Assembly (NCBI GenBank): GCA_002104945.1
Contig: MCFH01000006.1
Coordinates: 620,001-684,000 of the forward strand
Origin: Piromyces finnis
Taxonomy: Eukaryota > Neocallimastigomycota > Neocallimastigomycetes > Neocallimastigales > Neocallimastigaceae
DNA: 64,000 nucleotides
Direction: 5' to 3'
Every line of letters starts with the position of its first letter. The stretch's first letter is position 1. Below, in pieces: positions 17,201 to 29,042 of the stretch. The notes below the pieces were generated by a model, which ran no database searches, had not been told where the DNA came from, and was given only the letters and a program-made list of their open reading frames with translations. A program made the translations under genes and the position numbers.

Positions 17201-19939
17201 ATATATATTTTTTATTTTTTATTTTGAAATTTGCAACATTTTTTTACCATAAATATAATTTTAAACTTTTTAAAGTTTTATTTATTATGTTTCATATTAA
17301 TTTTTGAATTTTATTTTTTATACTAAAATAGTTATAATTAAAATTTTTTTTTAAAAAAAATTTGAAAATGATTTTAATTTAAAATTATTTCATTATTCAA
17401 ATATAATCTTTTTTTAAATAATAATTAGATGTACAATAATATGGCAATTAAAATAATAGCCTTAATAATAAAAATAAAATGTTGACTCTTTCAGTATCAG
17501 TAAAAATAGAAAAATATTAATAAAGAAATCATTGTAAAAATTAGTCTATATAAAAGAATTTAAAATAAATAAGCATACATCTAAAATATATATATTTTTT
17601 TTGTACTTTTGATTGGGATACATTCTTTTTAATTATTGTAAATAGTTAAAGTACCATTCTTTCATTATAACTAATTATAGTTAGATTTTTGCTTTAATCA
17701 CTTTATTTTATTAAGATATGAAACCATTTTTGAAATTACCTATCCTTTTTTATTAGTATTATTATTATTCTTTCAACTTTCAAATTAATATATTTTATGT
17801 CATTAGGATGGATACATAAAATTACTAAAAAAAGGCTACCATCTACCATAAATATCAATTTTACTTTTATCCATATAAAAATTGATAATCTTTTGTGGAA
17901 CAAATAATTTTTAATGATTAATGAAAAGGTAAAACAAATTTAATATAAAAATATTAATCCTATCATGAGTTTTTATGAAATTTTCTTAATTTTCATTGGT
18001 TTAAATTGATAATTAAAAAATAAAATGAAAAAATCGTTTTTTTATAGGTAGAATAAATGATTTTACATTTTAATTTTAATAAATAATAATATTTATTAAT
18101 AATGACGGCTCAATCTTTCAAATTATATTAATTTTAGTTTCTTGTGTAACAAACCTTTTTTATGATGTTAATTTGTCATTATATTGTTATGTTTGTAACC
18201 ATATTAAATATTCCTATATTAATAGATAAATAGGGATACATTATTAATGGGTTAGGTTTAAATGATTTCATATGTAAATATTATAAATATCAATTTACTT
18301 ATAATAAACAAAATTATTTATAATGAATATAATTTTGATGATAGAAAAAAAAGAATAATTGAAATTAGAATATTTTTAATTTAATAACAATAATAAATTT
18401 TAATAATCGTTACCATTATATCATTGAAATATTTTTATTTTAATATCTATCCTCTTTTCTAAAACATTTAATAAAAATTGTTTCATCTTACTATCAAATT
18501 ATCATACTTCAATAATTATGGATTAAATTTAATTTATTATGGATATTTTTTAAACTTTAATTTATAATAAAATTATTATATATTCTCCAAAATATTTGAT
18601 TTTTAATTAAAATAAATTAATTAAAACTTTGAAAAATGGCCATATGAGAAATATAAGAGAAAATATTATTGATTATTTCGACTGGTTTATTAATTTAATT
18701 TATTTCAAATGTGTACTTAAAAAAATTATAATAATAAAAACAATAATATGATAAAATATGATAATAATAGTGATATTAATAATAATAATAATGATAGTAA
18801 TAATAAATGATTTAATTATAAAAAACGATATAATTAATATGAATAATATGAAATAATATGACATAATAATGGCATTATTATTTAATCTTGTTTATTAGTT
18901 CTATTTTTTATTTTAAATATTATTTATATTATTTATATATTATGTTTTTTCATATAAAGTTTAAAATTTTAATTATTATATCAAATACATATTTCTTTTT
19001 TTTAAAATATGTGAATTTACATGCTTTTTTTTTTTTAATAAAAAAAAGCTTTAATCAAATAAAAAAAAATATATTATTTATAGTATTATGTAAATTATAA
19101 ATTATGTGTTATTAACATGGTAATCATTAAGTTTTTTTTCTATACAATAAAAAACATATATATTGTATTTTTATTGATCTGGTAAAATATAAGAATTGGA
19201 ATATAAGTAAACTTCATTAAATATACTCATATGATTTAATTTGTATATATAATTATTTTTTTTACTGTAACTTTAAAAACCTGATATTTTCAAAATTTAC
19301 TTTCTTTCATAACTTTTTAAAGTTATTGTTTATCGGAATAATAAAAGATTGTCTATATTAATATCATTTTATGAAAGTATTTCGAATTACTAGTTTTCCT
19401 TTTTTTTTTTTTCAAGTCATTGATTATTGATTTGTTATTATTTCAAAACTTTAAATATTAAATTTTTATAATTAGAATTTATTAGAGACTCATTATTAAT
19501 ATGAAACTAGTTTTGTTTATATGGCATTGGTGGTACATTTTAAAAATCTTTGACTAATTTATGAAATGATTTCTTAATTAAAATATATTAAATTTTTATT
19601 TGTTTATTTTTAATTCAAACAATTTCAAGAAATCCTAGGACACTTTATTTTTTAATTAATTATTAATATTTAGTATTTTCAAAATAATTGGTATATTATT
19701 ATTAATTTTTTTTTCTTTTAATACTAACCATATATATTTTCATATTATACTCTTATTTATTTATTTATATTACTTTTGTACAATTAAAAAAAAAACATAA
19801 AAATAAAATATACATAATTTTATATTTATGATAGTATTTGTTTATGTTATGTATATACATATAAATATTTTTAAAAATTATAATATATAGTTTTAATATA
19901 TAATATTATATTTTAGCTAATAAAAATTCTTTTGTTAAA
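14248..19939. other. Gene-poor AT-rich region
   Basis: About 5.7 kb without a supportable gene. The first few hundred bases are the fungalysin upstream region. It contains the 43-base tandem repeat at 16401-16558 and tetranucleotide TAAA-like runs at 16745-16790. The 70-residue frame at 18888-19100 is Phe/Tyr/Lys/Ile-rich noise. Confidence 0.6.
16401..16558. repeat. 43-base tandem repeat, three copies
   Basis: Three near-identical 43-base units start at 16401, 16444 and 16487, followed by a decaying fourth copy from 16530 and weaker echoes to about 16620. Each unit contains AATAATAGCATCATTATTAA, an imperfect palindrome. Confidence 0.9.
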
Positions 19940-21056
19940 TTATTTAGAATAATATTGTGATTCAACTGCAAAAGAAAGATCTCCACCAAGGAAATCAACA
20001 ATAGCTGGTACTTCTGAATCTTTAAATGTTTTAGCATAGGGAACACGATTTGCAAGCGAATAACTTTTACCATAACATTTATATTCTCCAACTCTAGCTG
20101 TATTTCTATAATCTTCATAACCAGAGAAAGTTTTCCATCCTAGTGAATTTAATCTTAATCCCAAAATTTCCGTTCTGTTATAAATGACATAACAATACTT
20201 TTTCCATAAACGACCTAAATAAAATGTTATTCCTTCATCTGCAACAATTTTTGAATTGAAGAAAAGGAAACCACTTTCTTCAAAGTTACTATCTTCATTT
20301 CCCTTTTTATTATTTTTGATGTCATTAATTTAAAGAATATTTTCAATATATCATAATATTTTATAATTATGAAAGAAATAAAAAAAATAAAATTTAATAG
20401 TTAATTTCATTAATAATTTATATCTTAATCCATTTAAAATTTTAAAAGTAAAATTTAATTTTTTTATAATTACATTGGCTGTAACATATCCTGTTTTTCC
20501 ATCTTTACCAACAACATGAATAATACAATTTTCAAAACCAGCACGACCAAATCCCCAAATAATATCTGTAACTCCACGAATGAAACAATTTCTAAAGTAG
20601 TGTATTCCATGATATGAAAGTAAAGTGTTTCTATGACTTAAAAAATTACAATTATTAAAGAAACATTTATCACCATAAACATAAAGAGCAGGAGCTTGTG
20701 AATTTGGTCCTGGGAAGGGTGCAGTATTTTGAAAGGTAATGTCAAAAGCTTTAAAGTTATTTGCTATAATTCTAACGGTTGCACATTCTGTACTACTACC
20801 AGTTTTGTAATTATTTAAATCACCAACAATAACCACCTTATCTCTATTTTGACCGATTAATGTAACATAATCTTTTTGAATTGTTACTTGTTCCTCGTAT
20901 ATACCATCCTTTATATAAATTATTCTTTCTTCTAAAGCTATCGGAGGTAAATCATTGATAGCATCTTGAATCTAAATAGTATTTAATAAAAAAAAATAAA
21001 TAAAATTGTTTAATTACCTAATACATTTATTATAATTATCATTATTATCATTATTA

Positions 21057-21154
<98 letters not shown>

Positions 21155-21342
21155 TATATATATTTTACTCTTAAGAGAAATATTTATCTTATAAAATATA
21201 AGTATTATATTTTTACACTATAATAATGTCCAGAACCATCCGTTGCAACTACAATAGTATCATCTGGAAGTTTATTTTGATCATAAGCAAATACTAACTG
21301 TACAAAAAGTGCAGATAATAAAATTCTTAATGATAATATCAT
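19940..21342 (-). CDS. Pectinesterase-like protein (carbohydrate esterase family 8), secreted
   Basis: Three exons on the minus strand: 21342..21217, 20971..20474 and 20302..19940, all GT-AG and phase 0, give 328 residues. Signal peptide is MILSLRILLSALFVQLVFA. The right-handed beta-helix shows VVATDGSGHYYSIQDAINDL, VTLIGQNRDKVVIVG, ITFQNTAP (Q123), GVTDIIWGFG (D178, the nucleophile position) and YLGRLWKK (R239). The family removes methyl esters from pectin outside the cell. In the usual motif QDTLY the Asp is the acid/base; here the segment reads SHRNTLLSYHG, with R156 N157 in place of Gln-Asp. The enzyme may therefore be weak, altered or inactive. Intron 1 carries an ATT microsatellite. Family call is firm; activity is uncertain. 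Confidence 0.9.
21033..21153. repeat. ATT/ATC microsatellite in pectinesterase intron 1
   Basis: Triplet tract of mainly ATT with interspersed ATC, wholly within intron 1 (20972..21216) of the pectinesterase-like gene. Confidence 0.95.
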
Positions 21343-22764
21343 AATTGAAATAGAATTACTTTTCAATACTATTTAATTAATTTTTAGGAAATGGATATGA
21401 ATATTTCACTGAACAAATATTAATTATATATTATTTAAAAAAAAAAAAAAAGAAAAAAAAGAAAGAAATTATAATTTGGAAACCTACTAATAATATTATT
21501 TTAAATATATATATTTAAAAAAAAAGTTTTATTTAAACTTTTTGAAAGATTATTTAAAATAAAATAAAAAAAAAAAAAACTTTAATCTTTTATTATTCAA
21601 AAATTTAAATTTTGAGAAAAATTACTATCAAGGTTATAGTTTTTAATCTTAATCTCACATAGCCAAATAATAAATGATATCTAATAATAATTAAGTATAA
21701 ACTTTAATAATATAAAAATATGTAAAGTTTAGTAGTCATTAAAACTATAAAAAGTTTTTTTTTTAAAAAAAATATAAATAGTGAAAAAAATATAATTTAT
21801 TTGAACATTTTTAATTTTATATTATTAAGTTAATAATAAAACCTAATCCTAATGAAAGTTAATTTTTTATAAATTTATAAGTAAATGTGAAAATAAAATT
21901 TAAAACAATATATTTTTATATTGTAAATTTATGGAAGATTCAAATTATTAGTTATTTAATTACTTATACATTTGTTAATAAAATAAAAAAGAAATAATGT
22001 ATAAATAATATTAATTTAATAGCATTTAAATTAGAAAGCAAATAAATAAAAAAATAACACTTTTATTGTTCTAGGCTTTTATAATTTGTATTGTTAAAAG
22101 TATACATAATTTTTAATAATCTTTATAGATTTTTTTCTTTTTATTTTCATAAGAAATTATAGGAATTAAGTCTTATTCACACCATTATTATTTTTACCCT
22201 TTTTTAAATAAAATAATTAATAAATTTTTTATTTTTAAAGTTATGTTAACTCTTGATAAAGCATGTAAATTAATATTAATATCATTAAAGAATGTATTAA
22301 AGTTTTATTCATATACGTTTTGATACTAAGACTCATGTTCGAAATTAATTAGATTATTTATTTACATTCATATTTCATATATTTCTATTTTAATTCTTAT
22401 AATAGAATAAATTTCTTAATTGTATATTTTTATATTTAATTTTATTATTTACTTAATTTAATACAACATAAAAACATTTTATTTCAGTAAATTATATTAG
22501 TAAAATTTTATTTACTTCCCTAATTTTTTTTATTTATATTATATAAATATTTATTATATTTAAACAATCTTTTTTTTATTTTTATTTTTTAGTTTTTTAT
22601 TATTTTTATATAAAAATATTATAATATTATTTATTATAATATTAAACAACTACATTTTATAGCTAATATTAAAATAATAACATATGTTTATATACAATTA
22701 ATTTAAAACAATTAAATTTATAATATTTAGTTTAAATTTTAAATACTTTTTGAAATATTTTTAT
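21343..22764. other. Intergenic region before the repeat-protein array
   Basis: Upstream region of the pectinesterase gene and 3' flank of L1. A+T-rich with poly-A runs at 21438-21465 and 21560-21580. No gene seen. Confidence 0.6.
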
Positions 22765-23709
22765 CTAGTTAGTTTCAACGATAGTTGGTAAAGTCTTAGT
22801 AGTTTTAATTATAGGTAAAGTTTTAGTAGTTGGAACAACTGGTGCAATTGGTACTTCAGGAGCTTCAGGAGCTTCTGGTAATGATTTTGGAGCAGATGTT
22901 TCTGGAGTAATTGGAGCTTCTGGAGCTTCTGGTAATGACTTTGGAGCTGGTGTTTCTGGAGTAATTGGAGCTTCTGGAGCTTCTGGTAATGACTTTGGAG
23001 CTGGTGTTTCAGGTAATGATTTTGGGGCTGGAGTTTCAGCATCTTCTTCACCAGCTAAAACACTATTTGTTGGTAAAGCCTTAGCTGGTAAGGTTTTAGT
23101 AGATTGAACAATTGGAACTTCTGGACCTACTGGTTCTTGTAATGACTTTGGTGATTGTGTTTCTGGTATAGATTTTGGAGCTGGTGTTTCAAGTAATGAT
23201 TTTGGAGAAGGAGTTTCTGGAATTGACTTTGGAGCAGCTATTTCATCATCTTCTTCAGCAATTAAATTATTCGTAACAGTTGGTAAAGTTTTAGAATGTA
23301 AAGTTTTAGAATGTAAAGTCTTAGTAGTTGGGACTACTGGTGCTATTGGAGCTTCTAGAGTTTCTGATAAAGTCTTTGGAGCTGGAGTTTCTGGAACAAC
23401 TAGTTTATTCAATGATTTTGGAGCTGGTGTTTCTGAAACAATTGGTTCTTTTAATGATTTTGGAGCTGGTGTTTCTGGAACAACTGGTACTTCTGGAACA
23501 ACAGTAGTTTCTGGTAAAACTTTTGGTGGTAAAGTTTTAGTAGATGGAACTACTGGTGCAATTGGTTCAACTGGTTCAATTGGTAAAATAGGTTCAACTG
23601 GTTCAACTGGTGCAATTCCAACTTGAGTTGGTTCTTCATCAGAAATTGGTAAACCAATAGCATTTAAAGATAAAGAAAGAACAATACCGAAAACAAGAGA
23701 GAAACGCAT
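22765..23709 (-). CDS. Secreted Pro/Glu/Ala/Lys repeat protein L1
   Basis: 314 residues, single exon; leftmost member of a seven-gene array and not assigned to a known family. Signal peptide MRFSLVFGIVLSLSLNAIG, then an acidic PISDEE stretch. The mature part is built from PVEPVEP, STKTLPPK, ETPAPKSLPE and EAPITPE modules and ends TKTLPTIVETN. Apart from the signal peptide it has no aromatic residue at all, and it has no Cys. It is probably an extended secreted or cell-wall-associated polypeptide; the role is unknown. It shares the long VEPVEPILPIEPVEP start with its divergent neighbour L2 but lacks the IVIQTTKTLP insertion near the C terminus that L2, L3 and L5-L7 carry. Its 3' flank also differs from both other long types, so I call it type C. 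Transcribed divergently from L2. Confidence 0.8.
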   Translation of the reverse strand: MRFSLVFGIVLSLSLNAIGLPISDEEPTQVGIAPVEPVEPILPIEPVEPIAPVVPSTKTLPPKVLPETTVVPEVPVVPETPAPKSLKEPIVSETPAPKSLNKLVVPETPAPKTLSETLEAPIAPVVPTTKTLHSKTLHSKTLPTVTNNLIAEEDDEIAAPKSIPETPSPKSLLETPAPKSIPETQSPKSLQEPVGPEVPIVQSTKTLPAKALPTNSVLAGEEDAETPAPKSLPETPAPKSLPEAPEAPITPETPAPKSLPEAPEAPITPETSAPKSLPEAPEAPEVPIAPVVPTTKTLPIIKTTKTLPTIVETN

Positions 23710-23859
23710 TTTGAAATATTTGTAATAAGTTTACTTTTTAAATTTAGAATTATTTATTTATTATTCTTTTTATTTTTTTATTTTTATAAAAGAATATTAT
23801 TATTATTAAATACAAATTGTATTATAATTATTAAAAAAAAAAGGAAAGGAATTTTACCC

Positions 23860-23867
23860 TATTTATA
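23860..23867 (-). promoter_or_regulatory. TATA-like element of L1
   Basis: TATAAATA followed by GGGTAAAATTCC, about 150 bases upstream of the L1 start. The same block sits at the same distance before all seven long genes. Confidence 0.55.
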
Positions 23868-25655
23868 TTTTTTTTAATAAATATTAATATATTAATAAAT
23901 AATAATTAATTTTAATAATATTTTAATTTTAATAATATATTTTAATAATGAATAATATTAAAACAATTTATTATATATGATTATAATTGAAACCAATTAT
24001 TTATTCATTTCTAATAACAAATATCATAAAATAGGATAAAAAAAAGGAGAATATTTTTATTATGAAAGAAGTAATAATATCATATTAACATGATTTAATA
24101 TAAAAATATAATAATAATTAAAATTTGTAATTATGATATTAATAAATACAAAGAATGAAAATCAATGATAGTAACAAACTTTAAAAATATTTAAAATGAA
24201 TTTTGAACCAATTTTGAATGATAAACGTAACACAATAATATCATAAGGAATATTTTAAATATTTTTGAAAAATAGTAATAAATGTTAATTAGTGATAAAT
24301 GTTACACTCGAATTATTAAAATTCCTTTTTTTTTTCATTTTTTAAAATAATAAAAAATAGCCTTTTACATTTTAAATAAAATTATAATAAAGAACTTTAT
24401 TTAAATTAATAGAAAATTAAATTTTATTGCTTTTTTAATAGTAAAATAATAACTTTTGGAAAAAATAAGTGAAAAAAACTTTATTATTTAATTTCATTAA
24501 TAATTATTGACTAAATAAAAGTGTATTTTTTCTTAATAAGTCATTAATATATTATAAAATGAGAAATATAATTGAAATGATATTTTATTATTATAATTAT
24601 ATTTATATTATAAAAAAAAATAAATTATTAAAAAATTTAAGAAAATTAATATTGAAATAATTAAAAGAAAACAATTAAGAATTAATATTTACAAAAATTC
24701 CAAAATGAAATATTCAATTTTGTAAGAAATATTGATAGAAATAAAAAAATATTATTAATAATTTTTAAAAAAAATCTTTGAAAAATACCAAAATAATTTT
24801 ATCAAATGAAAAAAAAATAATATTGTAAGAACGATATTATTATAATTTAGTATTCTGTCTAATAGTTTTAACTAATAACATTTACATTTGTAAAATTATT
24901 ATATAGTTACAATAAATGTATGTATATATAAAATATATAATATTGGTATACCTAAACAAACAATTATCCTAATTTTCTAACCTTTGAATTATAAATAAAG
25001 AAAGATATTAATAAAGTAATTTTGCCTATCTTTTGAATATAAATACATATAGAGTCATATATAGTATTAAATAAAATAACAATAAATTATAAAGGGTTAG
25101 ATAATAAAAATAAATAAAAATACCATCTTTATTCTTAAAAATTGTTTCAAAGTTATTAAATAAGTATTTTTAATAATCAATAGAATTTGTTTTGAACAAA
25201 TCTTTCCTTTCTATATTTATTTTTATTATAAAAAGCAATTTAATATACTTTTTTCAAAAATATTTTAAAATATTTCTTATGATATTATTGTGTTACGTTT
25301 ATCATTTAAAATTGGTTCAAAATTCATTTTAAATATTTTTAAAGTTTGTTACTATCATTGATTTTCATTCTTTGTATTTATTAATATCATAATTACAAAT
25401 TTTAATTATTATTATATTTTTATATTAAATCATGTTAATATGATATTATTACTTCTTTCATAATAAAAATATTCTCCTTTTTTTTATCCTATTTTATGAT
25501 ATTTGTTATTAGAAATGAATAAATAATTGGTTTCAATTATAATCATATATAATAAATTGTTTTAATATTATTCATTATTAAAATATATTATTAAAATTAA
25601 AATATTATTAAAATTAATTATTATTTATTAATATATTAATATTTATTAAAAAAAA

Positions 25656-25663
25656 TATAAATA
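25656..25663 (+). promoter_or_regulatory. TATA-like element of L2
   Basis: TATAAATA plus GGGTAAAATTCC, about 150 bases upstream of the L2 start codon, mirror image of the L1 element. Confidence 0.55.
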
Positions 25664-25813
25664 GGGTAAAATTCCTTTTCTTTTTTTTTTAATAATTATA
25701 ATACAATTTGTATTTAATAATAATAATATTCTTTTATAAAAATAAAAAAATAAAAAGAATAATAAATAAATAATTCTAAATTTAAAAAGTAAACTTATTA
25801 CAAATATTTCAAA

Positions 25814-26794
25814 ATGCGTTTCTCTCTTGTTTTCGGTATTGTTCTTTCTTTATCTTTAAATGCTATTGGTTTACCAATTTCTGATGAAGAACCAATTCAA
25901 GTTGGAATTGCACCAGTTGAACCAGTTGAACCTATTTTACCAATTGAACCAGTTGAACCAATTGCACCAGTAGTTCCATCTACTAAAACTTTACCACCAA
26001 AAGTTTTACCAGAAACTACTGTTGTTCCAGAAGTACCAGTTGTTCCAGAAACACCAGCTCCAAAATCATTAAATAAACCAGTAGCACCAGAAACACCAGC
26101 TCCAAAGTCTTTATCAGAAGCTCCTGAAGTTCCAATAGCACCAGCTGCTCCATCTACTAAAACATTACATTCTAAAACTTTACATTCTAAAACTTTACCA
26201 ACTGTTACGAATAATTTAATTGCTGAAGAAGAAGATGAAATAGCTGCTCCAAAGTCAATTCCAGAAACTCCTTCTCCAAAATCATTACTTGAAACACCAG
26301 CTCCAAAATCTATACCAGAAGCTCTAGAAGTATCAGTTGCTCCAGAAGCACCAGCTCCAAAAGCCATACCAGAAAAACCAGCTCCAAAGTCATTAAAAGA
26401 ACCAGTAGGTCCAGAAGTTCCAATTGTTCAATCTACTAAAACCTTACCAGCTAAGTCTTTACCAACAAATAGTGTTTTAGCTGGTGAAGAAGATGCTGAA
26501 ACTCCAGCCCCAAAATCATTACCTGAAACATCAGCTCCAAAGTCATTACCAGAAACTCCAGAAGCTCCAATTACTCCAGAAACATCAGCTCCAAAAGCCG
26601 TACCAGAAGCTCCAGAAGTACCAATTACTCCAGAAACTCCTGCTCCAAAGTCATTACCAGAAGCTCCGGAAGCTCCTGAAGTACCAATTGCTCCAGTTAT
26701 TCCAACTACTAAAACTATTGTTATTCAAACTACTAAAACTTTACCTATCATTAAAACTACTAAGACCTTACCAACTATCATTGAAACTAACTAG
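25814..26794 (+). CDS. Secreted Pro/Glu/Ala/Lys repeat protein L2 (type A)
   Basis: 326 residues, the longest family member. Signal peptide as in L1 (LSLNAIG), then SDEEPIQVGIAPVEPVEP, which matches L1 apart from one residue. Further modules are two HSKTL copies, an acidic IAEEEDE patch, EALEVSVAPEAPAPKAIPE, the block QSTKTLPAKSLPTNSVLAGE, several ETPAPKSLPE/EAPEVPITPE units, and the C terminus IVIQTTKTLPIIKTTKTLP. Its 3' flank (ATAAAACTATTTTATAATTT after the stop) is shared with L5 and L6 and defines type A. No Cys, Trp or Tyr. Function unknown; likely extracellular. First gene of unit 1, convergent with S1 and L3. Confidence 0.82.
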   Translation: MRFSLVFGIVLSLSLNAIGLPISDEEPIQVGIAPVEPVEPILPIEPVEPIAPVVPSTKTLPPKVLPETTVVPEVPVVPETPAPKSLNKPVAPETPAPKSLSEAPEVPIAPAAPSTKTLHSKTLHSKTLPTVTNNLIAEEEDEIAAPKSIPETPSPKSLLETPAPKSIPEALEVSVAPEAPAPKAIPEKPAPKSLKEPVGPEVPIVQSTKTLPAKSLPTNSVLAGEEDAETPAPKSLPETSAPKSLPETPEAPITPETSAPKAVPEAPEVPITPETPAPKSLPEAPEAPEVPIAPVIPTTKTIVIQTTKTLPIIKTTKTLPTIIETN

Positions 26795-27897
26795 ATAAAA
26801 CTATTTTATAATTTTATATTAGATTAAAATTAAAATTAACAGTTATAAGATTAATTTTAAATCTTATAGTATAATTTAGAAATTTCGAATTAATTGTATA
26901 AATAGAATTTTTTTTAATGTATAGAAATTTTTTTCTTAATTTTATAAAATAAAACTTAAAATGTGTAATAAATTCCTTAATTTTTTAATAAAATAAAATA
27001 TAATAAAATATAAATAATATTAATTTATATTAATATTTATAAAATTTATATTTCTTGTTTATTTCTAAATTGTTTTGTGTTAATAAGTATGAATTTTGAC
27101 AAAATAAATAGAAAATAATGTAATAAATTATAAAATAATATGATTACGAAAAAACTACGATTAGCAATAACAATATTTATATATTTTTAAACTACTTTTT
27201 AATCTAATTATATTTTAGAATTTTTGAAATATTTTCTGATTGACTTAAATTATAAATAACTGATATTCTTATAGTATAATTAAATGTATTCTTAATTATA
27301 CATAATTATTAAATATTATTTAAATTTGATGAAAAAATCATGAATATTCAATAATTTTTGAAATATAATTATATATATATTATTTTATATATCCTATATA
27401 TAAATATTTTGTTATAAACACTCGAAATATCCATATTGCTTAATTAGTTTATTTTGTCTGTTCTAGTTAACAATATCCATTAAAAATCCTATATTATTAT
27501 TCAGTGTTAGATAATATTAATTAAACTTAAAAACATTTTTCAATATGATATTTTTATGTATTCTTAAAAAGTTATTTTATTCTATTTAAGAAATATAAAA
27601 AAATAACATCAAATTAAAATATGCTTAGTTTAAGTAGAGAGATTAACTGTGTAGGAATTCAAATATAACTAAAAAAAATTTAAATATTAATTGGAATTCT
27701 ATTTTACTATATTTTACTTTATTTATTATACTTACATACTATTAAAAAATAAAAGAACTTCATAAATATTTTTTAATTTTTATTTGTAATATATTATATA
27801 TACTTAACTTTAAAAAATTGATTGTATATTTTAATTCATACTTTAATTTTTTGTAGCTTTTTGAAATACTTTTTATTTAGTTAGTTTTATTGATAGT

Positions 27898-28173
27898 TTA
27901 TAAGGTCTTAGTGGTTTTAATGAAAATAATAGTTTGAACAATTGGAGCTTCTAGAGTTTCAGATAAAAATTTTGGAGCTGGTCTTTCTGGAACAACTGAG
28001 ATTTCTGGAATAATAATAAATTCTGGTAGAGCTATTGATGGTAAAATTTTAGTAGATGGAACAATTGGTTCAATTCCAACTTGAGATTGTTCTTCATCAG
28101 AAATTAGAAAACTAATAACTATAACATTTAAAAATAAATAAAGAGTATTACCGAGAAGGAGAAAGAAATTCAT
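27898..28173 (-). CDS. Short repeat-protein relative S1
   Basis: 91 residues. Start MNFFLLLGNTLYLFLNVIV resembles the long-gene signal peptide but is diverged; then ISDEEQSQVGIEPIVPSTKI, ALPEF, SVVPERPAPKFLSETLEAP and TTKTL. It is a shortened member of the family, missing the central repeats. The frame is intact and the copy S3 in unit 3 is almost identical, so it may still be expressed, but with few repeats and an Ile/Phe-rich drift it may be decaying. Lies between convergent L2 and L3, on the same strand as L3. Confidence 0.6.
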   Translation of the reverse strand: MNFFLLLGNTLYLFLNVIVISFLISDEEQSQVGIEPIVPSTKILPSIALPEFIIIPEISVVPERPAPKFLSETLEAPIVQTIIFIKTTKTL

Positions 28174-28635
28174 TTTGATATATTTAAATATTAATACGTT
28201 AATACTGTCTAAATTTAAATGGTTTAATTATTATACTTTATATTTTTATATAATATTATTTTTATCATTCAAGTTATAAATTCTACTATAATTATTGAAA
28301 AAAGAATATTTTACTTTATTTATCTTTTTTTTTTAATAAATATTAACATATTGGAATATATTATTTATTATGATATAATTGATAGAAATTTTGAAGTAGT
28401 GAAAATATTTGAAAATTCTTGAATTAAATTATAATCAATTAAAATAATTTCCTCTACTAATTTCTAAATTAATAAATTTAAGAAAATTAGATTTTCATAA
28501 TAACACATTGCAAACTTTACTGGACACATTATAGACCATGCATTTTTAAAAAAATAAAGTCATTGTAGATAATAATTTAATTCCTCACTTTTAAAGAAAT
28601 AAAAGCTATTTTAAAAACAAAAAAATTAAGCTTAT

Positions 28636-28760
<125 letters not shown>

Positions 28761-29042
28761 TAAAATTAATTATAATATTATATTTTTTATATTTTTTACA
28801 TTTACTTTATTATATTTAATTTTATTATATTTTTGAATATAAAAAAAAGTCCTTTACATATTTTTTCTAATTTTTATTAATTAAAAGACTGAAATATTTA
28901 TTTTACATAAATAAAAAAAAATAAATATTTACATTTAATTTAAAATTATTAAATCTAAAATTTTAATAACTAATTTTATAATTATTAATTCATAATTTTT
29001 AATTTTTCATATTTTTTTAATGAAATAATGAAATGCTTGCAT

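Larger units (their letters stand above)
23710..25813. repeat. Divergent upstream region 1 (L1/L2): inverted-repeat arms around a core
   Basis: The first about 555 bases reading out from the L1 start codon match, nearly base for base, the about 555 bases reading out from the L2 start codon (arms about 23710-24265 and 25258-25813). The core between them is unique within this spacer, in orientation X: GTTACACTCGAATT at 24299 on the L1 side and AAGCAATTTAATATAC at 25234 on the L2 side. The arms hold the promoters of both genes. Confidence 0.9.

Noticed and set aside
25897-26367. Antisense Gly/Ala/Ser-rich frames (GAGVSG, NDFGAG repeats), also in L5, L6 and L7
   Set aside because: They look elastin-like but are the reverse complement of PAPKS/APETPAP codons; no signal peptide, and their extent follows the sense repeats.
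26484-26798. Shifted-frame Gln/Leu/Lys/His-rich frames (LQSHYQKLQKLQ)
   Set aside because: Plus-one frame of the same repeats; open only because the repeat codons lack stops in that frame.
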